Assembly (NCBI GenBank): GCA_958404085.1
Contig: CATXZX010000058.1
Location: forward strand, 1-8,072
DNA: 8,072 nucleotides
Source: an uncultured Prevotellaceae bacterium
GTDB lineage: Bacteria; Bacteroidota; Bacteroidia; Bacteroidales; Bacteroidaceae
Direction of reading: 5' to 3'
The number at the start of each line of letters is the position of its first letter. Within the stretch, counting starts at the first letter, position 1. The notes under the pieces were generated by a model, which saw nothing but the letters and a program-made list of their open reading frames with translations, ran no database searches and was not told the origin of the DNA. The position numbers and the translations under genes are program-made. Below are positions 1-6,900 of the stretch, piece by piece.

Positions 1-310
1 CGTCGAGGGTGCTGGTGACGAACGATTGGAGGGCGGCCGGCATGAGGACGCGGGTCCGGGCATCGGCATACTCCACTTGGACCGTATTTTCAGCCACGCA
101 GGTTTCTTCGATAGTGATGCTGTCTATCTGGGATACGTCGTAAGTCGTTCCGGCAATGGAGAGGGTTGTTCCGTTGTTGGAGTAAGTCATTTCACCGGCC
201 TGTTCGGCTGTCAGGGTAACGACTGTTTGTCCGCGGTGAATCCATACGTTTTGTCCTTGCAGGCTGAGCGTAGCGGCAAAGAGGGTGCAGAATAAAAGAT
301 GCTTTCTCAT
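1..310 (-). CDS. Exported protein, N-terminal part only; possible Cthe_2159-type carbohydrate-binding protein (cut by window edge)
   Basis: Reading from ATG at 310-308 leftwards, the frame stays open for 103 codons and runs off the window, so the C-terminal part is missing. Residues 1-20 (MRKHLLFCTLFAATLSLQGQ) look like a signal peptide. Residues about 21-68 form a short beta-rich module ending in DVSQIDSITI, similar in pattern to the start of the upstream gene product. From residue 77 (VQVEYADARTRVLMPAALQS) the sequence resembles the start of bacterial carbohydrate-binding beta-helix proteins of the Cthe_2159 (formerly DUF4353) type. Such genes are, as general knowledge, often found close to VTC and DUF4956 genes. 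The start is 1 nt after the stop of the preceding gene (TGA-C-ATG), so it is the fifth gene of the operon. The family call rests mainly on context and a few residues. That the gene is real and exported is much more certain. Confidence 0.6.
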   Translation of the reverse strand, partial: MRKHLLFCTLFAATLSLQGQNVWIHRGQTVVTLTAEQAGEMTYSNNGTTLSIAGTTYDVSQIDSITIEETCVAENTVQVEYADARTRVLMPAALQSFVTSTLD

Positions 311-311
311 G

Positions 312-779
312 TCAACGTTTTATTTTGAGATTCTTTTCATTGACCTTCAGGATGTATGTACCCGCGGGCAGACCGGCGACGGAGCAGGTGCCGCGGCCGT
401 TGGAAAGTGTGAAGTCCTTTATACTCTTTCCTTGGGCATCGAACAGAACGGCACGGACTTGCTTGCGCGAATCGTCCATGACGGAGAGAATATCGTTCTC
501 GATGACAGCCTGGTTGTTCGTGGCGTCGTGGATGGAAAGCGGCGTGTTGGAGAATTGCATGGATAACAGGGTGTTGAGCGGAAATGTCCGGCTTTCGTTT
601 TCACCTTTAAGGGTCAGCGTGCCGTTTTCAAAAGTAAGTTTGAGGTTTTTGGCCGGCAGGGAGTAGGAATTTCCGTCGGTTTGTTTCACTACAAAATACT
701 TGTAGCTGTTCTGGGCTGTTCCCGTAGATGCGATGAACAGGCACATCAGAAAAAATAGGGGGTAAAACACTTTGTTCAT
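312..779 (-). CDS. Small exported protein with T9SS-like C-terminal sorting domain
   Basis: 155 aa. Residues 1-22 are a signal peptide with a hydrophobic core (FYPLFFLMCLFIAS) and likely cleavage after GTA-Q. Residues 27-77 form a beta-rich module (YFVVKQTDGNSY... LLSMQF). Residues about 81-155 match the pattern of type IX secretion (Por) C-terminal domains: VRAVLFDAQGKSIKDF, then GLPAGTYILKVN, and a basic terminus LKIKR. In known families this domain guides cargo through the outer membrane and is removed on anchoring to the surface. Here it makes up about half of the protein and there is no recognisable enzymatic domain, so the role may be structural or as a partner of the neighbours. It lies 5 nt after the DUF2490 gene and 1 nt before the next exported-protein gene. 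Whether the host has a complete T9SS cannot be seen here; the domain could also simply be a beta-sandwich of this fold. Confidence 0.8.
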   Translation of the reverse strand: MNKVFYPLFFLMCLFIASTGTAQNSYKYFVVKQTDGNSYSLPAKNLKLTFENGTLTLKGENESRTFPLNTLLSMQFSNTPLSIHDATNNQAVIENDILSVMDDSRKQVRAVLFDAQGKSIKDFTLSNGRGTCSVAGLPAGTYILKVNEKNLKIKR

Positions 780-784
780 AAAGC

Positions 785-1594
785 CTAAAATTTGAATTTA
801 TAGCCGATGCTTATGACGTGGATATCGCTTTCGGTATCATCGTCTGCCCCGTTGTCGTAAATGTAAGCCAGCGAAAGGCGATGTTGTTTGGATAATTTGT
901 ATTCTCCTCCCACACTCAGGCGTTGTTTGTCCAAGTGGAACGCATCTTGCAGGTTGTTGCTGAATTCGTAGGAGGCAAAGGGAGTGAATTTGCACTTCGG
1001 TATGTTGTATTCGGCCTCGATACGAGAACGAAGGTAGTGCCTGGCTTTGGCTTTTTTTTCGTCGCGGCGGGTATCTTTATAGGCCAGGTCCGTTTTGTCT
1101 ATGGTGTTTTCGAAACGGTAACGGTCTTTCAGGGTATGAACCCCGTTGTAGCCGGTTAGTTGGTAGCGTTCGCGGAGCGCAAAAGCCAGACGTCCGAGAT
1201 TGAGAGTGCCGGTTGCGTCGAAAGTAAGGCGGTTTTTCGAACGCCAATGGGGGCGTGTGATATTATATCCGATCCAGTGATCGAAATCTTCGATGTCGTT
1301 CTTGTAATTAGGCTTGCTTTCGGTCGCGTTGCGGCTGTAAATGTATGTGTAGCCGATACCCAGTTTGAAAAACTTGAACGGTTTATAATTGAGGCCCAGC
1401 GATGCGTCCCACCGGTCGACGCTTTGCAACTCGTTGTTGCTCCGGAATCCGACTTCGGCGTCTACATTGAAGTGAGAGCCTAAGGATTTTGTGAAATCGG
1501 CAGACGACCAGATTCCAAAATCATCGGAGGCCGAAACGATTGTGGCCGGTATAGTCAGTGATAATACGGCAAGAAAACGTGAAAACCTATTCAT
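785..1594 (-). CDS. DUF2490 family outer-membrane beta-barrel protein
   Basis: 269 aa. A signal peptide covers residues 1-22 (FLAVLSLTIPATIVSA, then SDD). The mature protein is made of alternating hydrophobic and polar strands rich in aromatic residues: DFGIWSSADF near 25-34, FFKLGIGYTYIY at 75-86, HWIGYNITRP at 106-115, FTPFASYEFSNN at 203-214. It ends ISIGYKFKF, with the C-terminal phenylalanine typical of proteins inserted by the BAM machinery. The opening DFGIWSSADFTKSLG... with later strands of the form LGLNYKPFKFFKLGIGYTY is the layout of DUF2490, a Bacteroidetes/Proteobacteria outer-membrane family of unknown function. Length is usual for it. The start ATG at 1594 lies inside the end of the DUF4956 gene (8-nt overlap), so the two are translationally coupled. 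Substrate is unknown; a pore or assembly partner for the other products of this operon is an inference from context. Confidence 0.85.
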   Translation of the reverse strand: MNRFSRFLAVLSLTIPATIVSASDDFGIWSSADFTKSLGSHFNVDAEVGFRSNNELQSVDRWDASLGLNYKPFKFFKLGIGYTYIYSRNATESKPNYKNDIEDFDHWIGYNITRPHWRSKNRLTFDATGTLNLGRLAFALRERYQLTGYNGVHTLKDRYRFENTIDKTDLAYKDTRRDEKKAKARHYLRSRIEAEYNIPKCKFTPFASYEFSNNLQDAFHLDKQRLSVGGEYKLSKQHRLSLAYIYDNGADDDTESDIHVISIGYKFKF

Positions 1595-2276
1595 ATTCTT
1601 TAGGAAGTTTGGTGATGGTATCTACCGAGTTGCTGTGCTTTTTGTCCGTTTCGGTATAGTGGATTTTCAGCAAGGCGCAGTCGCGCAGAAAATCGATGGA
1701 CCCGATTTCAACGCGGGTGATATGTAATCCGGTCCGTTTCTCCAAATCGGCAATCAGTTCTTCGTTGCGGGAGGCATTTACAAGGTCGATGTTATCATAA
1801 CGGATGTATTTGTATGAAATACGTTTGACCAGCAGATGATTTTCGGCAAAGGCAGCCGTAAGGATGAAGATTCCGTTCGAAACGAGCAGCTCGACGGCGC
1901 TGAGTTTTACAGACATTCCATTGACAACCGACAAGGCAACGATAAAAAACAGGTAGGTCATGTCGCGGATGGCTATTTGTTCCGTTCTGTACCGGATGAT
2001 TCCGAACACGGCGAACAAGCCAAGTGCTGCGCCAACTTTCATTTTTGCATCGTCCATGAGGTAAATGAGCATGAAGATGCTGACCGCCATCAGTATGAAG
2101 GTGAAATAATAATCCCGTCGCTGACTTTTGGGATAATAGAAGAAGTGGATGACGATGCCGACTGCGGCTATGTTGAGGATAAAGCGCGTCAGCATTTCGA
2201 TGAGTGCCGGGAGATCGAGGAAATGAAGGCCGAAAAGTGTGGTTTGCGGGCTAAGAAATGTGAGTAGTTCAGTCAT
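1587..2276 (-). CDS. DUF4956 inner-membrane protein
   Basis: 229 aa. No cleavable signal peptide. Hydrophobic segments lie at about 29-47, 57-74, 80-95, 107-120 and 126-145, giving four or five membrane spans, followed by a soluble tail at 150-229. The hallmark is the stretch at residues 87-110, LFAVFGIIRYRTEQIAIRDM plus TYLF: a short helix followed by a conserved Arg/Glu/Asp cluster, as in the DUF4956 family. The tail (ELIADLEKRTGLHITRVEIG, then IDFLRDCALLKIHY) reads as a beta-alpha-beta domain similar in layout to small regulatory or ferredoxin-like domains; this is inferred from the pattern only. The gene overlaps the VTC gene by ATGA (2273-2276). VTC and DUF4956 genes are, as general knowledge, common neighbours in bacteria, which suggests that this protein is the membrane partner of the VTC enzyme. 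No biochemical function is established for the family. Confidence 0.88.
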   Translation of the reverse strand: MTELLTFLSPQTTLFGLHFLDLPALIEMLTRFILNIAAVGIVIHFFYYPKSQRRDYYFTFILMAVSIFMLIYLMDDAKMKVGAALGLFAVFGIIRYRTEQIAIRDMTYLFFIVALSVVNGMSVKLSAVELLVSNGIFILTAAFAENHLLVKRISYKYIRYDNIDLVNASRNEELIADLEKRTGLHITRVEIGSIDFLRDCALLKIHYTETDKKHSNSVDTITKLPKEYE

Positions 2277-3040
2277 TTTGTCGGGGAATTAACTAATTTT
2301 CTGATTTGTATAACTTTTGGTTTGAATAGATTGCGTTTTAAGTCTTTGTTCGTAAGGAGAGAACCGATACAATATTTGCTGAATCCGAACGGCTTTATGC
2401 GGAGTTGGATTAAAAGCTGCTTGATGGGTGAAAATACCAGCCCGTCACGTTTTAATTCGATGATGACCAACTCGTTTTCCTTCCCCTTTTCTCCTGTTTC
2501 CAGGTTGTGGAATTGAACATTGAAGTCGATTGTCAGTCTTTCCGTCTTTCCGCGGTTCACCAGCGTGATGCGCTCGAACCGATTCTGGATGCAAGGATGC
2601 AGTTCGTCCGGGTTCAGGGCTGTCCGTTCGCTGATAAACTGTCGGCAAGTGTCGTTTTTCAGGATAGCTTCGTCCGTTATTTCGATTCTTTTTTTAGAGG
2701 TTTTGTTGTGATTGTTCTTTTTTTTGATTTCCAGGAACGTGATGCCCGAATCTACGTATGTGCGGACGCGTACCTTTGTCCTCGGTCTTTTGCCGTCGTG
2801 GTGCATGGCGTAGAGGCTGTGGCTGTTGGTGTCCCAGTAGGTAGTCCGGTATCTGCTGATGCGCTTCCCGTTGATTTCCTGTACGTAGTATTCTTCTTTT
2901 GCCAGTTCGAGTAGCTTCATGAGATGGCCCTTGTTCGTAATGAACTTCGTATCCGTACGTTTCATAAGACGGATAGAAGACATTTCCTCTAAGGTAATAG
3001 GAGGGAACATACTGAGCAGAGAATCTAATTCATTGGCCAT
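2273..3040 (-). CDS. VTC-domain protein, polyphosphate-polymerase-like (triphosphate tunnel fold)
   Basis: 255 aa, cytosolic, without signal peptide or membrane span. The residues expected of a VTC triphosphate-tunnel barrel appear in order: RLMKRTDTKFI at 24-34, RYRTTYWDT at 63-71 (the YfDT strand), RPRTKVRVRTY at 85-95 (alternating basic residues pointing into the tunnel), FLEIKKK at 102-108, NRFERITL at 153-160, RLTIDFNV at 168-175 and LVIIELKRDG at 191-200 (acidic metal ligand plus Lys). In yeast Vtc4 this domain makes polyphosphate from ATP, and the bacterial relatives are annotated as polyphosphate polymerase domain proteins. No SPX domain is present. It is the first gene of a five-gene operon and overlaps DUF4956 by 4 nt. 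Polyphosphate synthesis is inferred from the family; the enzyme might use another triphosphate or acceptor. An in-frame A8 run lies at the FLEIKKK strand. Confidence 0.9.
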   Translation of the reverse strand: MANELDSLLSMFPPITLEEMSSIRLMKRTDTKFITNKGHLMKLLELAKEEYYVQEINGKRISRYRTTYWDTNSHSLYAMHHDGKRPRTKVRVRTYVDSGITFLEIKKKNNHNKTSKKRIEITDEAILKNDTCRQFISERTALNPDELHPCIQNRFERITLVNRGKTERLTIDFNVQFHNLETGEKGKENELVIIELKRDGLVFSPIKQLLIQLRIKPFGFSKYCIGSLLTNKDLKRNLFKPKVIQIRKLVNSPTK

Positions 3041-3068
3041 TTCAGATTGTTTCGGGGTGATTTTTTGG

Positions 3069-3076
3069 CAAAGATA
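3069..3076 (-). promoter_or_regulatory. Bacteroides-type -7 box for the VTC operon
   Basis: On the minus strand the sequence reads TATCTTTG, an exact match to the Bacteroides sigma-ABfr -7 consensus TAnnTTTG. It ends 28 nt upstream of the VTC ATG, giving a leader of roughly 20 nt. No clean TTTG is present at the -33 spacing (19-21 nt); the region there is A/T-rich instead. The leader has no Shine-Dalgarno sequence, as usual for the phylum. It lies between the terminator of the upstream unit and the start of the operon, the right place for the operon promoter. Confidence 0.6.
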
Positions 3077-3159
3077 AGTAAAAAACGGATATGAAAATTT
3101 TTTTTGTGTGCGAAAGCCTTAAAAAAATGTCCATGTGTTTACTCGGAATATACAAAACC

Positions 3160-3205
3160 GGCATCTGTCAAAAGAATGAATGTTTTTGTTCTTTCGGCAG
3201 ATGCC
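3160..3205 (-). terminator. Hairpin terminator after the dnaE-trxA-111aa unit
   Basis: Inverted repeat with 17-nt arms at 3160-3176 and 3189-3205 and a 12-nt loop. In the minus-strand RNA the stem is GGCAUCUGCCGAAAGAA against UUCUUUUGACAGAUGCC, with one C/A mismatch and one G-U pair, followed by GGUUUUGUAU. It begins 29 nt after the stop of the 111-aa gene, as expected for an intrinsic terminator. The trailing U tract is short (four), but the stem is long and stable. The plus-strand side has no clear T tract. It separates this unit from the VTC operon promoter at 3069-3076. The rest of the 3041-3234 gap holds only A/T-rich sequence. Confidence 0.8.
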
Positions 3206-3234
3206 AGTTTCTATGCGGCAGTTTGGGTACTATG

Positions 3235-3570
3235 TCAATCGCAGTCTTGCTGGGCGGCGTAGTCGCCTTCCAATTCTACGATATTCAGTATATCTTCGAA
3301 GCGGAAGTCATTCATTTTGTCCTTACGGGCCTGTTCGATGACATAATTGGCGATACTGGTTTCGTCGATGTCTATGTAACCGTTTTTATCCGGGGCCGCA
3401 TCCAGTATACCACTTGTCGTGTAATATTCGACGATGAGGTCCAATATGTAATATAAGTCATCTTCGTCGAATCGTTCCCTCACCTCGGGGGACAAGTGTT
3501 CGCGGATGTAGGCAACGGTGCGTGCATCGTCTTCCGCTTCCTGCAGAAGTTCGTCGTCCAGGGATGCCAT
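3235..3570 (-). CDS. Conserved-looking acidic protein of unknown function, 111 aa
   Basis: I do not recognise a named family. The protein is small, cytosolic and strongly acidic (runs such as DDELLQEAEDD at 5-15 and FDEDD at 34-38), with predicted helices at about 4-25, 36-52 and 71-84, and a final helix at 90-102. Residues 61-70 (DKNGYIDIDE) resemble the second half of an EF-hand calcium loop, but the first ligand position is Ala59, so calcium binding is doubtful. The start ATG at 3570 is 2 nt after the trxA stop (TGA-TA-ATG), which implies translational coupling to thioredoxin, and a terminator follows 29 nt after the stop. There are two Cys-free thirds and only one Cys (residue 110, next to last), so a redox role of its own is unlikely. 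Coupling to trxA is the only hint to function. Confidence 0.8.
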   Translation of the reverse strand: MASLDDELLQEAEDDARTVAYIREHLSPEVRERFDEDDLYYILDLIVEYYTTSGILDAAPDKNGYIDIDETSIANYVIEQARKDKMNDFRFEDILNIVELEGDYAAQQDCD

Positions 3571-3572
3571 TA

Positions 3573-3887
3573 TCAGATCAATGCTTTGAGTTTGTCTTCG
3601 AATGTACTCTTCGGAGCAGCACCGACTGACTTATCCACAACGTTTCCATCCTTAATAAAGAGAACCGTCGGAATATTGCGGACGCCGAAGCGTACGGCTA
3701 AATCATTGTTGTCGTCGATGTCGCATTTTCCTACAATGACCTGGCCTGCATATTCGTTGGCCAGTTCTTCGATATAAGGAGCTATTTTTTTGCAAGGGCC
3801 GCACCAAGTAGCAAAAAAATCCAGAACAACGGGTTTTCCCTGGGCAATGATCTCATCAAAGTTTTGATCGGTAATTTGAATTTCCAT
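3573..3887 (-). CDS. trxA: Thioredoxin
   Basis: 104 aa, the normal length of a cytosolic thioredoxin, without signal peptide. The active site WCGPC is at residues 28-32 (Cys29 and Cys32 form the redox disulfide), within VVLDFFATWCGPCKKIAPYI. The buried acid before it (Asp23) and the cis-proline in RNIPTVLFIKDG (Pro73) are present, and the C-terminal helix STFEDKLKALI is complete. It reduces disulfides in ribonucleotide reductase, peroxiredoxins and other cytosolic partners, and is itself reduced by thioredoxin reductase. It lies 39 nt after dnaE, with a candidate promoter in the gap, and 2 nt before the 111-aa gene. Bacteroidetes often have several thioredoxins; this one lacks the signal peptide and extensions of the periplasmic TlpA-like types, so the trxA name is reasonable. 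Confidence 0.96.
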   Translation of the reverse strand: MEIQITDQNFDEIIAQGKPVVLDFFATWCGPCKKIAPYIEELANEYAGQVIVGKCDIDDNNDLAVRFGVRNIPTVLFIKDGNVVDKSVGAAPKSTFEDKLKALI

Positions 3888-3918
3888 ACTTGTATACTTT
3901 GTTGGGTTATTAGTAATA

Positions 3919-3926
3919 CAAAAATA
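3919..3926 (-). promoter_or_regulatory. Candidate -7 box for trxA
   Basis: Directly after the dnaE stop codon the minus strand reads TATTTTTG, which matches TAnnTTTG exactly. It ends 31 nt before the trxA ATG. No TTTG is seen 19-21 nt upstream, where the sequence is the end of dnaE, so strength is unclear. If used, trxA and the 111-aa gene can be expressed independently of dnaE, which fits the much higher amount of thioredoxin normally needed. Confidence 0.5.
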
Positions 3927-6900
3927 CTAATTAATTCGGTAATCGAGGGCCGAATTACTTTCGATATAGGAGATTAATGTTTTTTTAACGGAGACTTTAT
4001 ACCTTTTCGACTGGAGCATGACGCGCATCTGGTTCTCCAGGTCGATGATGTGGAAAAAGATTTCCGCACTCCCCGGATTTTCTTCGATGAGCGAGCTGAG
4101 TTCCATGACCGTTTGGTCGTCGAGCGTGTCCAGACGGGCCGTAATGGTGATACGTTCGATGAGTTTTTCTTTTACATCGGTCAGAAAATCTATGGTGCCT
4201 ATGCGCAGGTCAAAAGCCTTGTCGTTCCAGCGGCGTGCTTCTACACGGGCTTTGATAAACAGCGTGTTGCCCACAATCATGTAGTTGCGCCATTTGGCCC
4301 AGTCCTGTCCGAAAAGCGCTATCTCGCCGGCTCCGCTGAAGTCCTCCATCTTTACGATGCCGAACGGTTTCCCGTTGCGGGTTTGCCCTTCGCGCAGGTT
4401 CGTCACGATGCCGCCCAGCGTGATGTCGCGGTTGGCCAGTGGCGTCAGATCGTCCAGTTCGTTGATGCGGGTGGTACATACCTTGTTCAGGATGACCGAA
4501 TACTCGTCCAGCGGATGGGCAGACAGGTAGATACCTACCAGGTCGCGCTCTTTGTTCAGGCGTTCCAAGTCGCTCCAGTGGCCGTATTGGGTCGGAATTT
4601 CCGGTTTGGCTATTTCTACGTCATTGCTGTCGCCGAACAGCGAACGCATGGCTATGGCCTTGTCCTGTTGGTAGAGGTTTCCGTAGCGGATAAGCACTTC
4701 GATGAATGTCTCGTTTTTGGCGTTCGTCTCAAAGTACTGTTCGCGGCGCAGTTCCTTGAAACAGTCGAATGCACCCGACAGAATCAGGTTCTCGATGTTC
4801 TTCCGGTTGCATGCGTTCAGGTTTACCCGTTGCATAAAGTCGAAGATACCTTGGAACGGACCGTTTTTCTTTCGTTCGTCCAGTATGGCTTCGACGGCCG
4901 ATTCGCCGACTCCTTTGATGGCTCCCAGTCCGAAACGAATGTTACCGGCATGGTTTACACTGAATTTCAGGTTACTTTCGTTGATGTCCGGACTCAGTGT
5001 CAGGATGTCCATGGCCTTGCATTCGTCCATCAGCTTGGTGATGTCGCTGATGTTCGCCAGGCTTCGGCTCATGACGGCTGCCATGTAGTGGGCCGGGTAG
5101 TTGGCTTTGAGGTATGCCGTCTGGTATGCCACCCACGAGTAACACGTCGCATGGCTCTTGTTGAACGCGTAGGATGCAAAGGCCCGCCAGTCGTTCCAGA
5201 TTTTTTCCAGCACTTTCTCGTCGTACCCGTTCGCTTTTCCTCCCGAGATGAATTTCGGGTACATGTGGTTCAGTTTCTCGATGAGCTTTTTACCCATGGC
5301 CTTGCGGAGCGTGTCGCTTTCGCCGCGGGTGAAGTTGGCCAGTTGGCGCGACAGGAGCATCACTTGTTCCTGGTATACGGTGATGCCGTAGGTGTCCTTC
5401 AGGTATTTTTCCATACACGGAATATCGTACGTGATGGGTTCCTGTCCGTGTTTGCGGGCAATGAAGCTCGGAATGTAGGCCATAGGTCCCGGTCGGTAGA
5501 GGGCATTCATGGCTATGAGGTCCTCGAAGGTGGACGGCTGGAGTTCGCGCAGGTATTTCTGCATGCCGGCCGACTCGAACTGGAACGTACCGATGGTGCG
5601 TCCGTCGCAGTACAGCTGATACGTTGCCGGGTCTTCGATGTCTATTTTTTCGATGTCGATGACAATTCCCAGGCTGTTGTGGATATTCTCGAGTGCTTCC
5701 TTTATAATAGAAAGCGTTTTCAGTCCCAGGAAGTCCATTTTGATAAGTCCGGTCTCTTCGATGACCGAACCTTCGTACTGCGTGCAGCGCAGCTTTTCGC
5801 CGGTTTCTTTGTCGTCGGCCGTACTGATGGGTACCCAGTCCGATATGTCGTCGCGGCAGATGATGGTGCCGCAGGCATGTACTCCCGTGTTCCGGACGTT
5901 GCCCTCCAACATTTTGGCATATCGGATGGTGTCGTGCAGCAGCGGGTCGGGCGAGGTTTCCGCATCGCGCAGTTCGGGAATGGCAGCGATGGCGTTGGGC
6001 AGGTTCATCTTGGGTACTTTGCCGTCCGGTCCTTCGGGCAGGCGGTCGGGGATGAGCTTACACAACCGGTTCGACTCCTCCAGCGGCAACTTCTGTACGC
6101 GGGCTACGTCCTTGATGGCCAGCTTGGTGGCCATGGTGCCGTAGGTGATGATGTGCGCCACCTTTTCGGCGCCGTATTTGTTCGTTACCCAGCGCAACAC
6201 CTCGCCGCGGCCGTCGTCATCGAAGTCCACGTCGATATCGGGCAGCGAGATACGGTCGGGATTCAGGAAACGCTCGAACAGCAGGTCGTACTTGATGGGG
6301 TCCACCAGCGTGATGCCCAGGCAGTAGGCTACGGCCGAACCGGCGGCCGAACCACGTCCGGGCCCTACCGATACACCCAGTTCGTTGCGGGCGGCGTTGA
6401 TGTAGTCCTGTACAATCAGGAAGTAGCCCGGGAAACCCATGGTCTTCATGACGTGCAGCTCGAACCGGATGCGGTCGTTCACTTCCGGGCTGAGGGGGTC
6501 GCCGTAGATGCGCTTGGCGCCTTCGTAGGTCAGTTTGGCCAGGTAGTCGGCTTCCAGCTTGATGCGGTACAGTTTGTCGTATCCGCCCAGTTTCTTTATT
6601 TTCTTCAGCGCTTCTTCTTCACTCATCACGACATTGCCGTTTTCGTCGCGGGTGAATTCGTCGAACAAGTCCTTCTCGGTCAGGCGGCTGCGGTATTCTT
6701 CTTCCGTCCCGAAGTCGGCCGGTATGTCGAAGTTGGGCATAATCGGTCCGTGGTCTATGCTGTAAGTTTCCACGCGGTCGCATATTTCGCAGGTGTTGGC
6801 CAGTGCTTCGGGCAGGTCGGCGAATACTTCGTTCATTTCGCTCCGGGTCTTGAACCATTCCTGCTTGGTGTAGAGCATGCGCGTGGGGTCGTTCAGGTCC

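Noticed and set aside
26..295. 89-aa plus-strand open frame at the left edge
   Set aside because: The minus strand encodes a signal peptide protein directly joined to the operon and open to the window end, a far better explanation.
1836..2267. 143-aa plus-strand open frame
   Set aside because: Entirely antisense to DUF4956, which has clear membrane segments and the family motif; the plus-strand product is rich in His/Asp/Glu as an antisense effect.
2507..2914. 135-aa plus-strand open frame
   Set aside because: Antisense to the VTC gene, whose catalytic strands are all in the minus frame.
3091..3456. 121-aa plus-strand open frame
   Set aside because: Crosses the terminator hairpin and the antisense of the 111-aa gene; no promoter or family evidence.
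3938..3958. Short inverted repeat at the end of dnaE as a terminator
   Set aside because: The stem is only about 7 bp with a bulge, lies within the coding sequence and has no proper T tract; the following TATTTTTG is better read as a promoter box.
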